Assembly: GCF_030247185.1 (NCBI RefSeq) | Contig: NC_080571.1 | Location: 146,553,964-146,617,963 of the forward strand | Reading direction: 5' to 3' | DNA from: Malaya genurostris | Lineage: Eukaryota; Arthropoda; Insecta; Diptera; Culicidae | DNA length: 64,000 bases | Part shown: in pieces, positions 23,087 through 35,844 of the stretch | Layout: the number at the start of each line of letters is the position of its first letter | How positions within the stretch are numbered: the stretch's first letter is position 1 | Translations under genes and position numbers: made by a program | Notes under the pieces: generated by a model | What the model was told of the DNA's origin: nothing | What the model saw: the letters and a program-made list of their open reading frames with translations, nothing else | Databases searched by the model: none

Positions 23087-23397
23087 TTTAGGGGTTAGCC
23101 TATGTTTGTGCTTAGGGCACATAACCGTTTTTACTTTTCTTTACGTTTCGTCGTAGACTCGGCAGTGCAGAGCAGTTCAAATTGAACTGCTTATTGCAAA
23201 CTTAAACAGTTCAACTTGAACCGCTAAGCAGACGTAAAGTTAATGCTACTTGCAAAACACTTATTCAAGTTGAACTGTTTAAGTTTGCAATAAGCAGTTC
23301 AATTTGAACTGCTCTGCACTGACGAGTCTAAGACGAAACGTAAAGAAAAGTAAAAACGGTTATGTGCCCTAAGCACAAACATAGGCTAACCCCTGAA
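23087..23397. repeat. Foldback repeat: 134-bp inverted arms, 43-bp loop
   Basis: Arm 1 (23087-23220) is the near-perfect reverse complement of arm 2 (23264-23397). It runs from TTAGGGGTTAGCCTATG through CAGTTCAACTTGAA, with only a few mismatches (for example GTCGTAGACTCGG versus GTCTTAGACTCGT). The loop is 23221-23263. It would form a long RNA or DNA hairpin. It may be a MITE or a local inverted duplication. Confidence 0.88.
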
Positions 23398-23639
23398 TGG
23401 TTCTTTTTTGAGTTATTTGTGATTATCTCACACTGTTAAAAATAATATCCTAAATTCCTGATCATATTTTTCATAAAAAGGCGAAAGAATTTTTTTGCTG
23501 TCTTTAATACAAGTTATTTACAATTAAGTTCTGCCCATTCTTCCATATGGCTAATTTTGAAAAGGCACCCCATAGTAAAGTAAGTCGTATTCACGACAAA
23601 ATGCCAGCAGAGAATCACTTTTCTTCGCACAATTACCGG
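23398..23639. other. Noncoding; dispersed GAAAAGGCACCCC block
   Basis: No gene. AATTTTGAAAAGGCACCCCA, then TAGTAAAGTAAGTCGTATTC and ACGACAAAA (23550-23600), matches blocks at 19318 and 6306/12520, so it belongs to a dispersed repeat that also precedes the RT fragment. Confidence 0.5.
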
Positions 23640-24951
23640 AACTTGGTGGGGTCAGGAGACCTGATCAGGCTGTACCAAATAGCGATATTGTTCGCAATGG
23701 AATATGGATGTTCGCTTCCGATCCGCCGCGAACTGGAAAGAATTCAGTATCGTTGTTTGCATATTTCCTTAGGTTGCTTGCAGTCGACTCATACGATGAG
23801 TCTCGAAGTACTCGTCTTACCTTTGAAAAATCGATTCTGGGATCTTTCAAATCGATTGCTTATCCGATGCGACATCTTGGATTCGATGGTGATTGAAAAC
23901 TTCGAAAGGCTTGTCGAGCTCAATTCTCAGACCCGTTTTTAGTCCTTGTCTTTTGCTTACATGGCTCAGAATATTCCGTCTTCGTTTGTTTTCGACCGTG
24001 CTCATTTCTTGGATACTTCTGATTCAACTTGCATGAGAGAAGAGACTCGTGGAATTCCGGATCACGTACGCCCTCGAGTGGCCTCTAATATCTTTTATAC
24101 TAAATTTAGAACAGTCAACTGTGAAAAGGTGTTTTACACTGACGGATCAAATATCAACAGGTCCACAGGCTTCGGCATCATCAATAAGAACATCACCGCT
24201 TCTTACAAATTCAGTGATCCGACTTCAGTTTACGTCGCAGAATTTGCTGCTATTCAGTACACCCTCGAGATCATTGAAACCTTGCCCAAAGACCATTACT
24301 TCATTGTCACGGACAGTCTAAGCTCAATAGAAGCTCTCCGCGCAATGAAGCCAGGAAAGTATCCCCTCTGTTTCCTGGGGAAAATACAGGAACACTGGAG
24401 AACTTTATCTGAACGGTCTTATTCAATATCGTTAGTCTGGGTCTCTTCGCTTTGTTCCATTCCGGGAAATGCAATGGCAGACTCATTGGCTAAGGTGGGC
24501 GCATTAGAAGATGATATTTATGAAAGACCAATCTTCTTCAATGAATTTTTCAGTATATCTCGTCAGAAAGCTCTCGAAAGTTGGCAAACTTCGTGGAGCA
24601 ATGGCGAACTGGGACGATGGCCCTAGGGTATCGACGAAATCTTGGTTTAGGGGGATGAACGGGAGTTGCAATTTCATTCGTGTTATGTCGCGGCTCATGT
24701 CAAATCACTACATTTTCAACGCACATCTCCGGTGTGTTGGGCTCGCGGAGAGTGGTCTCTGCACCTATGGTAACGGTTATCAGGACATCGAGCACGTCGT
24801 GTGGTCGTGCGTAGAGTATCACGACGTGGAATCCCTTAGGGCCCGAGGTAGACCACCTGATGTTCCAGTTCGGGATGTGTTGGCGAGTCGCTATAGTTTA
24901 TATATGCTTCGTATATATCATTTCCTCAAACACATTAATATACAAGTGTAA
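23640..24951 (+). pseudogene. LOA/Lian-like element: RT C-terminus, RNase H, zinc-binding tail
   Basis: The plus strand reads the RT C-terminus (AILFAMEYGCSLPI, LERIQYRCLHISLGCLQSTH) to a stop at 23941. The linker and RNase H domain at 23946-24626 follow: FYTDGSNINRSTGFGI (first Asp), AEFAAIQYTLEII (Glu), FIVTDSLSSIEAL (Asp), and SIPGNAMADSLAK with the last Asp. After a frameshift the zinc-binding tail is at 24511-24951 (GLCTYGNGYQDIEHVVWSC; one Cys of CxC changed to Tyr). RNase H removes RNA from the hybrid. This is the same family as the element at 1-1155, which lacks this half in the window. Frameshifted, hence dead. Confidence 0.85.
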
Positions 24952-25290
24952 TCTGTTATATCTCCCTCAGAAAGTATAATTTCCACCTACAGGTTTGCCA
25001 CTAACATCCGCCCAATTCTCTCGATTCCCGTCCCTGTCCATCATATTCATTGAAACTAACAAGAACTTTTTTTTGTCACTAACTTTTTCTTCCCCCTTCC
25101 CTGTCTCTACACCGTCTCTATGGCATAGAATCCAAACGTCGTTCGGTGAAATCTTGATTGAAGTAAACCTGTATAGCGTAGCGATCGTTGTGATGCGTGG
25201 AAGTCAAGACTAGATAAAAGCTTCGGAGAATCGATATCGCCGTTGATTATTTTCGCAAATTGTTGGCTGAATTTTTCTTCGCTGTTCTAC
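24952..25290. other. Probable 3'UTR and flank, no gene
   Basis: Pyrimidine-rich sequence after the RNase H element (24960-25130), possibly its 3'UTR, then unassigned sequence to the mariner boundary. Nothing recognisable. Confidence 0.35.
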
Positions 25291-25855
25291 AGGGTCCGGC
25301 ACTCGAAGTGTAACCAACTTCAGACTTTCGAGCCTGGCGTCAAGGTAAATGCGACATATTATCGGGAAAGTATTCTGGAGGTTGCTTTGAAGCCGTGGGC
25401 AGACAAACATTCGGTGGCAGACCATGGACGTTTCAGCAGGACTCGGCACCGTCTCACAAAGCTCGAGTGAACCAAGAATGGCTGAAAAACAACGTTCCGA
25501 ACTTCATCACGTCCACACAATGGCTCTCGAATTCACCAGATGCGAATCCAATGGATTATTCTCTTTGGAGAGCAAAGTCCGAACTAAAAGAAACACCAGT
25601 CTCGAGGCGCTGAAAAAAGTTATTGTCCGCGAGTGGGCCAAAATACCTGCAAGTCACATTCGGCAACTTGCGATTCGTTTTTTGACCATCTCAAGGCCAT
25701 AGTCAAGGCAAAAGGTGGTCATATCGAGCAAAAGTGAATTGATTCTGAATTTTGTATTATTTTTACACATTTTGTACTTTGAATTAAGTAAAAGTAATTT
25801 TCCAAACTGAATGTATGGCCTTTTTAATTGGTTACACTTCGAGTGCCGGACCCTG
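25291..25855 (+). mobile_element. maT-like (DD37D) mariner, internally deleted, perfect TIRs
   Basis: This 565-bp element has identical 28-bp TIRs (CAGGGTCCGGCACTCGAAGT, then GTAACCAA, at 25291-25318 and in complement at 25828-25855). It is flanked by TA on both sides (25289-25290, 25856-25857). It retains only the C-terminal half of the transposase: FEPGVKVNATYYRESILE, RPWTFQQDSAPSHKARVN, NSPDANPMDYSLW. Spacing between the second and third catalytic Asp is 37 residues, the signature of the maT (DD37D) group. Several frameshifts are present. It lacks the DNA-binding domain, so it is nonautonomous. Confidence 0.92.
25395..25702 (+). pseudogene. maT-like transposase C-terminal fragment
   Basis: FQQDSAPSHKARVNQEWLKN with the second catalytic Asp and SPDANPMDYSLW with the third lie in one frame (25395-25613). 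The tail ESKVRTKRNTSLEALKKVIV and REWAKIPASHIRQLAIRF lies in another (25424-25702), so there is a frameshift near 25565. The first catalytic Asp is deleted. Confidence 0.8.
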
Positions 25856-25857
25856 TA

Positions 25858-26236
25858 GTGAGTCCAAACCAATGAAACGACAGCGATCGGGATGCGGTGG
25901 AAGATCTTTCGGATTTTGACAGGGAAGGCTTCTTAGAGAAAGTCGAACAAATCTTTTCTGCACGCGTTTTGTACGTGAACTCCAAGCTAGCTCATACGGA
26001 CTCCAAACTATGCAAGCATTTCCAAGTATAGGATGAACTAACGAGCAATATAAGGCCTTCAAACAATGAGGATCTTTAAAATCACGTCCGATTTTAGCAA
26101 TAGAACCTAAATACCGAGTCGCTTTTGTAAATAATGAGGAACGATGCAAATTTAAATTGGGTTTAGAATCCAACAAAACATCAAGGTCATTAACACGATC
26201 AATTCTATGAAGCGTTTGTCCGTCAATTTGATAGTC
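25858..26236 (-). pseudogene. CR1-like RT, C-terminal part (left of the RTE insertion)
   Basis: The minus strand reads HYDYQIDGQTLHRIDRVNDL, then DVLLDSKPNLNLHRS, AKIGRDFKDPHCLKALYCSL and RVQKRFVRLSLRSLP. It is cut at its 3' end by the maT element. It joins directly to the part at 27321-28250 (ITFHRMLNP | HYDYQIDG) once the RTE insertion is removed. The YADDLK motif and RVQKRFVR-type thumb fit CR1-like elements. Confidence 0.82.
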
Positions 26237-26248
26237 GTAATGTAATGG
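26237..26248 (+). repeat. Target-site duplication, left copy (RTE insertion)
   Basis: GTAATGTAATGG, paired with GTAATATAATGG at 27309-27320 (one mismatch), flanking 26249-27308. Confidence 0.85.
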
Positions 26249-27294
26249 ACGACTACGGATTCCCGGACAAACTGATACGATTGGTCAAGGCTACGATGGA
26301 TCGAGTGATGTGCGTTGTTCGAGTATCGGGGATAAACTCGAGTCCCTTCGAAACTCGCAGAGGGCTACGGCAAGGTGATGGCCTTTCGTGTCTGCTATTC
26401 AACATTGCTTTGGAGGGTGTGATAAGAAAAGCGAGGATAGACACGAGTGGCACGATTTTCAGAGAGTCCGTCCAGCTACTTGGTTTCGCTGATGATATTG
26501 ATATTATAGCACGCAACTTTGAGAAGATGGAAGATACGTACATCGGACTAAAAGCTGAGGCCAAGCGGATCGGATTAGACATCAATGTGTCAAAGACAAA
26601 GTACATGAAAGGCAGGGGCTCGAGAGAAGATAACGTCAGCCACCCATTACGAGTTCTGATTGGTGGTGATGAAATCGAAATCGTCGACGAGTTCGTGTAC
26701 TTGGGCTCACTGGTGACTGCCGATAATGACACCAGCAGAGAAATTCAGAGACGCATATTGTCAGGAAATCGTGCTTACTTTGGACTGCGCAGGACGCTTC
26801 GATCGAGCAAAATTCGCCGTCGTACGAAGTTAACTATCTACAAAACGCTGATTAGACCGGTTATCCTCTACGGGCACGAGTCCTGGACAATGCTTGCGGA
26901 AGATCAACGCGCACTAGGTGTTTTTGAACGGAAGGTGTTGCAAACCATCTTCGGCGGAGTGCGGATGAAAGACGGTACGTGGAGAAGGCGAATGAACCAT
27001 GAACTGCACCAGTTGCTGGGAGGACCAACCCTCGTCCAAACGGCCAAGGTCGGGCGGTTACGGTGGGCCGGGCATGTTGTTAGAATGTCGGAGAACAACC
27101 CGGTTAAAATGATCCTCGACAATGATCCGACCGGTACAAGAAGAAGAGGCGCACAGCGGGCAAGATGGATCGATCAAATTGAGGACGACCTGCGGACACT
27201 TCGCAGCTACCGAGGCTGGCGGCGAACAGCAATGAACCGAGTTGAATGGAGACGCCTCCTGTATACAGCAGAGACCCGCGTGGTCTACGACTGA
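26245..27294 (+). CDS. RTE-clade reverse transcriptase, open reading frame (349 codons, N-terminally truncated)
   Basis: An uninterrupted frame of 349 codons. It has DDYGFPDKLIRLVKAT, the RRGLRQGDGLSCLLFNIALE segment (residues 38-57), the catalytic LLGFADDIDIIARN (about 77-90) and INVSKTKYMKGRG. FVYLGSLVTADND, FERKVLQTIFGGV, LRWAGHVVRMSENN and an RRGAQRARWIDQIEDDL tail complete the RT thumb region. RT copies element RNA at a nicked target. Endonuclease and the RT fingers are missing because of 5' truncation, so it cannot be autonomous. The first ATG lies in the target duplication and is incidental. The frame has no stop or frameshift, which implies a recent insertion. Confidence 0.85.
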   Translation: MDDYGFPDKLIRLVKATMDRVMCVVRVSGINSSPFETRRGLRQGDGLSCLLFNIALEGVIRKARIDTSGTIFRESVQLLGFADDIDIIARNFEKMEDTYIGLKAEAKRIGLDINVSKTKYMKGRGSREDNVSHPLRVLIGGDEIEIVDEFVYLGSLVTADNDTSREIQRRILSGNRAYFGLRRTLRSSKIRRRTKLTIYKTLIRPVILYGHESWTMLAEDQRALGVFERKVLQTIFGGVRMKDGTWRRRMNHELHQLLGGPTLVQTAKVGRLRWAGHVVRMSENNPVKMILDNDPTGTRRRGAQRARWIDQIEDDLRTLRSYRGWRRTAMNRVEWRRLLYTAETRVVYD

Positions 27295-27308
27295 AAGAGT
27301 AAGAGTAG
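26249..27308 (+). mobile_element. RTE-clade (JAM-like) retrotransposon, 5'-truncated
   Basis: A 1060-bp insertion in the CR1-like RT. It has no 5'UTR or endonuclease and starts within RT at DDYGFPDKLIRL. It ends with GAAAGAGTAAGAGTAG, a short tandem tail typical of RTE elements. The related full element at 45883-51321 has the same tail in complement (CTTACTTACTCTTACTCTTC). Confidence 0.9.
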
Positions 27309-27320
27309 GTAATATAATGG

Positions 27321-28250
27321 ATTCAACATTCGGTGGAATGTTATGACCTGACATTTTTCAATGCTGACGATAAGCCAGTTCAATCGACACCAGTTAACGA
27401 AGCCATCTAGGAGCTTTTGAAGACAGGTGCAGTCGTCAATAGAGTCTCAAGGTGTAGTTTCAAATCGTCGGCGTAAACTAATTTACAGCCACCACTGGGC
27501 AGCAAACTGGCGTCATTAAAAAAAGAGTGAGAACAAAAGTGGACCCATAATACTGTCTTGAGATACACCATGTACGTTCGTGAATGAAGATGACACACAG
27601 GAATCTAACTTGACTCGTAAGAGTAAGAGCATAGCCAGTCAATGAACTTAAGTGTTGCTCATAAATGCGATATCTTGCATAAAAGAATTCGGTGACCAAT
27701 TCGGTCGAAAGCCGCTTCCAGATCAGTGTATACGGCATAATTTTTTTTCTCCAAACGCGAAATACAGGTCGAGGTCAAATTCAGTAGATTAGAGTTGACC
27801 GAACGCCCGGGCATAAAGCCGTGTTGATCAGTTATTATTTTAAAGAGCTTTGAAAAAAATATTTTGCCACGGTAGTTCCTTACATTATTACGATCGCTGG
27901 TTTTGTACACAGGAACCATATAAGACTACTTCGAAATCATAAGGAAAATCCCATGCTTTTCGTGATTTGCTCAATATCACGCAAAGAGGCTCGGCTAAAG
28001 AAAATGCACAATGACTGTAGACTGCAGCGGGTATGCCATCTGGCCCGGTCGAGAATGATCGTTTCAGTGAAATACACGCAAAATTTCAACCGAGTGAGTT
28101 GACCGAATCGTCGCACAAAGAATAACAGGCAAAACTGACGAATAGAAACCAGGCATATTTTCAGCGATTGAACACTGTGGACTTACCACACGTTTTGTTC
28201 CCTTGTAAAAATTGAGTATTTTTGATTCGCAGTGAATTTCTGAATATTTC
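27321..28250 (-). pseudogene. CR1-like RT, N-terminal part (right of the RTE insertion)
   Basis: The minus strand shows SFSTGPDGIPAAVYSHC and SREKHGIF, then MVPVYKTSDRNNVRNYRG (27919 down), TDQHGFMPGRSVNSNLLNLT, YAVYTDLEAAFDRIGH and CKLVYADDLKLHLE (27470). Then LDGFVNWCRLNWL and ITFHRMLNP lead to the insertion point. Multiple frameshifts. YADDLK and DQHGFMPGRS motifs fit CR1-like elements. 28251-28440 holds nothing recognisable. Confidence 0.8.
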
Positions 28251-28439
28251 ACAACCTAATTTTTTTTTTGTTATTGATTACTATTATACTAGAGCTATGA
28301 ACCATTAGTATTTATAATTGACTAACATGAGGTCATATGTATATGTATTGACTAACATGCTAACAATATACATCCCTGAGTTTAGCAGAAAGCATAGTTC
28401 CTTCTACTAGAAAACGATTGAAAATAAAAAAACCCTTTC

Positions 28440-29248
28440 CTAATTCACCTAGTGGTGTGATAATGCCTTTCTCTTTCTTCAAACAGTCTCAAGTAATGTT
28501 TTTAAATCTTATTGGCCTTCTCATATAGAAAGGTTATGCAATCACTGTGAAAACCGACTTTTGAACGGAGGCCCGGAGGGCCGAGGGTTATATACCATTC
28601 GACTCAGTTCGTCGATTACGTCAATTACTGTGCGAATGTATGTATGTAACATGTTTTACTCACTTTTCTCGGAGATGACTGAATCGATTTTCATGAACAT
28701 ATTTTTAAATGGAGGTTTTCTAAATCCACATAAAGTTCCTGAATTTTATTCGAAACCGACTTCCGGTTGCGTAATTAAAATCAAACCTGTTTTAATCCAC
28801 CTAGTGGTGTAATGATGGCTTTCTTCTGTATAATACTGTAGCTGAATCCGGATGAAATTCTGGAATTCCGTATGGGACAAATTGCCATTCATTTGAATCT
28901 AAGTTTGTGGATATCGGTCAAACCATCCCTGAGCAAAGTGAGTGAGATCCATTTATATATACATGACCTTTATTTCCGGTGCTTCCGGAACCGGATATGG
29001 GAACCAGGATAGCCGGAATCGGTTTGTTTAATTGCCCACTGATAATGACTATCGATTTGTGTAATTTTGAGACTAGTTTAGAAATTTTTTTACGTGTTTT
29101 GTTGCGCCGGTTTAAGTGATGGTGAACAATATTCAACACACTTTACCCTATAACTCCGGAACCGGAAGTCGGATCCGGATGAAATTTAGGAATTCCGTAA
29201 AGGAGCGTAAGACCTCACATTTAAATCTAAATTTGTGGAAATCGGTCA
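28440..29248. repeat. Dispersed CCGGAA / CTAG-motif repeat block
   Basis: CACCTAGTGGTG at 28446 and CCACCTAGTGGTG at 28797, each preceded by TTAAT-type sequence and followed by TGATG(C/G)C(T)TT. Between them lies 'CTCATATAGAAAGGTTATGC', then AATCACTGTGAAAACCGACT. From 28840 two ~325-bp tandem units start (CCATCCCTGAG at 28923 and 29251, 328 bp apart). No gene. Confidence 0.7.
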
Positions 29249-31372
<2,124 letters not shown>

Positions 31373-32003
31373 ACTATGGTATTCTTCAAAACAGTTTTCT
31401 TCGATTCTTGACGGATTAATGTATGTGTGTGTGGATATGTACCAAAAATATAGAAAAAACCTATTTTTAATTTTAAGTGGTGTAATGATGCCTTTCTCAT
31501 ATTACTCATTACATCATAAATATAATCGTGAAATTCGCAAAAACAACTGTTTATTGAATAGAAATAGGATAATTTGTCCGGATCTAATCTCACAAATTCT
31601 ATAAAACCTGTTTACCCTGTAGTTCCGGAACCGAAAGTAGTATCCACAACAAATTAAGGAATTCCGTATGAAACTGTAAGACTTTTCTTTAGAACCTATA
31701 AGTTTGTGATAATCGATTTGGCCATCTCCAAGAAAAGTGAGTGAGATCATTTTTTGCAGTTTTTGATCACTATTACCAATTCTTCCGAAACCGGATTCAG
31801 ATAAATGGAATAGCCGAAGTTGGTTCGTTTACTACCAACAAATATGACCTACAAATTTGAACGTAGTTAAACCTATACTTACTATCTCATGCTCTATTTC
31901 GATTGAACCAATTAAACGAAATCTAACAAACGAAACGAACCTGCGTTTCTGTTACTTCTGCATATGTAAGTCAAGCTAAACAGCATAAAACATGTAATAG
32001 AAT

Positions 32004-32140
<137 letters not shown>

Positions 32141-33035
32141 ACATCACTACACAACGTGTACGAAATAGAACAAAGCACGCCTTGTTCGTTTTGTGTTTTC
32201 TTCTTCTTTCGGTGTTGTACATATTGTCACTCTATATGGCGATTTGAAAACTTTGACACTCATCGCTTTAAAGACAGTATGAACTTTAATTCAAATCAAG
32301 ATTTGTGAAAATCGGTTCAAGCATCGCAGAGAAATCGAAGTGAATTTAGTTTTAGGAGTTTTTCTTCTCCACTTTCGGTGCTCTCGGAACAGGAAAAGAG
32401 GGGACCAGTAGTGCCGAATTAAGTTTTCTTGACCACAAACTAACAAGCTCTGCAAACAAGAAGAATTTATCGGACAGTTTTATGGGTTTTATACCTGTTT
32501 TTATCCATCGTTCGTAGAAAAATACCAATAAAATTCTTAATTTTCCACTTGTCACGCTTTAGTTCCGAAACCGGAAGTCGGATCTTGATAAAATGTTGCA
32601 CAAATTTCTAGGATATTATAAGACCTTTCATTTGAATCTTAGTTTTCTAAAATCGGTTGAGTTGTTCCAGAGATAATTGAGTGTAAACTTTTTCTCAAAT
32701 TTTCACATATTACCATATTAGTCCGGAACCGGAAGTCACATTGAAATGAAATTCAATAGCAAGCTATGGGACCATAATACCTTTTATTTGAATCTTAGTT
32801 TGTGAAAATCGGTTCAGCCATCTCTAAAAAAAGTGAGTGCATATTTTTTCACTTTTTTTGTACATATCATCCTATATCTTCGGAATCGGAAGTCGGATCG
32901 TGAAATTCAATAGAAGGCTATGGGACTATGAGACCTTTCATTTGAATCGATGTTTGTGAAAATTGGTCAGCCATCTCTGAGAAAAGTGAGTGCATATTTT
33001 TGTTACATACACACACATACACACACGGACATATA

Positions 33036-33089
<54 letters not shown>

Positions 33090-34240
33090 TTTGCTCAGTT
33101 CGTCGAGCCTCGGTTAAAAAGTTGATTTTTTAACCTCCGGGCCTCGGTTAAAAAGTAGATTTTCACAGTGATTGCCTAGCCTTTCTATATGAGAAAGGCA
33201 AAAATGTCACTCATTTTTCTCGAAGAAGCTGTGACCGATTCTCACAAACTTAGATTCAAATGAAAAGTCTTATGGTCCCATAGATCGCTATTGAATTTTA
33301 TCCTGATCCGACTGCCGGTTCCGGCATAACTAGACAATATGTGCAAGTTATGAGTAAATGCACACTCAATTTTGTCGCAAATTCCTTAACCGATTTTTAC
33401 AAACTAAGAATCAAATAAAAAGCCTTAAAATTCTTTAAAAATTCCCAGAAGAGTTGATCAGAACTGACTTCCGGTTCCGAATAAAATGGGAAAATTCTTC
33501 TAGATTTGGCTAAAAAATGGTTTAACTTGTAGGCTATATTAGTTACCTAATAAACGATACGACCTCAGCAATACTGGTTCCATAAGTAACGGAAATAGAG
33601 ATCAAAAACTCTAAAACGAGACTCACTAAATTTTCTTAGAGATGGTTTAATCGATTTTCTCAAATTTAGGCTCAAATAAAAGTTCCTGTAGTCTCATAGG
33701 TTGCTGTTTAATGTATGTTTAATCATTTAGTGCGACGATGCAAAAAAAGGAAAAGTATTATCAATTTGACATAACTGTTTACAGAATGAAAAGGTTATGT
33801 TAGTTCATACCCACAGAAAGTTTCAATTTCAATCAAGATTTAAAAAAATCCTGACAGATTCTTCTAATGATATTTTTGGAAATATATCTAATATGAGAAA
33901 AGCATCATTATATCACTAGGTGGATTAAAAAAGTTTTTCCTTGATTGTTTAACTAATTTAGTATCATTACAATCGTCCCTTTTCACATAATTTTTCCCAC
34001 TTTGTATTATTTCAACCTTATGTTTGAAATTCTTTGAGTGTATTCTTTTTGCTTTCTCTATAGAAAGGTATTAGAAATGCAGGAAAAATCGACTTTCGAA
34101 CGGAGCCTCGGAGACCCATAGTGTTCTATACCATTCGACTCAGTTCGATGAGATAGGAAAATATCTGAGTGTGTGTGATTTTTTTTAGTAGGAGGTGAAA
34201 TTGCCGGATAATCAAGCTACCTGCACATTAGTGAACTTAG
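32141..34240. repeat. Dispersed CCGGAA-rich repeat, no gene
   Basis: Phrases such as AGTCCGGAACCGGAAGTCAC, 'CTTTTATTTGAATCTTAG' and 'ATCGGTTCAGCCATCTCT' repeat at roughly 150-180 bp spacing (32540-33000). (CT)n followed by (CA)n lies at 33040-33090. 'CTATATGAGAAAGGC' is at 33184. From 33230 the orientation inverts. Confidence 0.65.
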
Positions 34241-34247
34241 TTTGTGG

Positions 34248-34310
34248 GAGTCGAACCCGAACTAAAAGACTCCCCAAGCTTCGTTCCCCTCATCCTGCCG
34301 AGACTACCAT
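34248..34310 (-). repeat. tRNA-like (pol III B-box) sequence, copy A
   Basis: On the minus strand GGTTCGACTCC is a perfect B-box (34248-34258). It is preceded at tRNA-like spacing by TGGTAGTCTCGGCAGG, an imperfect A-box. No full cloverleaf. It lies directly beside the foldback element; a second copy is at 41600-41662. Confidence 0.25.
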
Positions 34311-34320
34311 AAGTTATTAC

Positions 34321-34910
34321 TTTTTGCGATATTCTCCTAACCAGAGACCATTTTTTGTAGAAACAAACAATGAAAATTATACAATGATAATACTCAAGGG
34401 AGAGCAAGGATGTGAATATATAGAACGCAAAGGTGAGATGTGACAGAGGGTCATTAAGCAAGCAGAAATCTTCTAGTAACTTAACTTTTACCTTCTACCA
34501 GAGGAGTTGGGCTTAGGCATCTGAACAATGCGAATCACCCAAGTCTCCGGTATGTCGGAAAGTATTGATAAAGGTATTTTACCATTTACTATCTGATTCG
34601 GATAGTGATAAAGGTCTTTTACCATGTACTATTCGATTCGGATAGTAAATGGTAAAAGACCTTTATCACTACTTCCCGACATACCAGAGACTTGGGTGAT
34701 TCGCATTGTTCAGACTAAGCCCAACTCCTCTGGTAGAAGGTAAAAGTTAAGTTACTAGAAGATTTCTGCTTGCTTAATGACCCTCTGTCACGTCTCACCT
34801 TTCCGTTCTATATATTCACATCCTTGCTCTCCCTTGAGTACTATCATTCTATAATTTTCATTGTCTGTTTCTACAAAAAATGGTCTCTGGTTAGGAGAAT
34901 ATCGCAAAAA
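34321..34910. repeat. Foldback element: ~280-bp inverted arms, copy A
   Basis: Arm 1 (34321-34602, TTTTTGCGATATTCTCCTAA onward) pairs with arm 2 (34631-34910, ending TTAGGAGAATATCGCAAAAA) with few mismatches and a ~28-bp loop. A transcript would be a long near-perfect hairpin. No TIR or target duplication is obvious. Coding frames inside (34195-34443 and complement) are incidental. Confidence 0.9.
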
Positions 34911-34969
34911 GAAAAAAGAAATATTGACTACTAAACTTAATCGTTAAAAAAGAAAAAGAGTAAAAACAT

Positions 34970-35770
34970 GTTATTAATACTTCGGCAGGGGGCTGTGCTG
35001 AAGCACCACAACTCTCGGTTCGCTGATGCCTCGACTGCCCAGGACTGGTCGAAGTCGCGAACTACTCGGCTAATCCCCGATGATGAATCTAGCCTACACC
35101 GACGGAGAAGTTCCCCGACGATGGAAGTTTCCCAGACTGACGTTCCCGAAACCCGTGAACGGTTCGAACGGCAGGGTGCCTGGGTCGGTCTAGTGATTCC
35201 GGTTAGAGGATGACTTCCGGTTCACTGTTGCCCCGACGATCCATACCAGAACTGCGTCGCAATCTACTCGTCTAATTCCTGTCGAAGGATCTAGACTACG
35301 CCGACGGAGAGCTCCCCGGCGAAAGAGTTCCTCGTGACACCGATTCTCATATTTTGACACGCGGGACACTCGAATGAGTGCCGAGGTCGGTCCTGTAATT
35401 CCGGTTGGAGCCTGGCTTTCGGTTCACTGGCGCCCCGACGACTCGACTTCGGTGCTGTGGCTTCTGCTCGGCTAGTCCCTGACGAAGGATCTACCCTACC
35501 CCGACGAAGAATTACCCCACGATAGAAGTTCTCCCGTAACCGTCGCTTCCGATACCCCTGAACGGATTGATCGATAGGATGCCTGAGTCGCTCCAGTGAT
35601 TCTAGTTGAAGGAAGGATTCCGGTTCACTGGCGCCCAGACGATCCATACCAGTGCTACGTCGCAATCTACTCGTCTAATCCTCAGCAAAGGATTTAGACT
35701 ACACCGACGGAGAGTTCCCCGGCGACTGAAAACTCCCAAGCCGACGCTTGTTCGCTGGTCCTTTAGTGAC
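34970..35770 (-). repeat. Four ~202-bp imperfect tandem repeats in the R1 3'UTR (copy A)
   Basis: GGTTC(A/G)CTG anchors at 35017, 35219, 35421 and 35622 give periods of 202, 202 and 201 bp. Units are GC-rich (GGCGCCCCGACGA, CTACACCGACGGAGA, CGGCGAAAG). They lie between the R1 coding stop (about 35845) and the element 3' end (about 34920). Confidence 0.88.
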
Positions 35771-35844
35771 CGGTGGTCGCGGCTGCCTGTTGGTCTGCGC
35801 TCCAGTATGTGTTGTTACCGACGACTCAATCATGTCCTCGGCGG

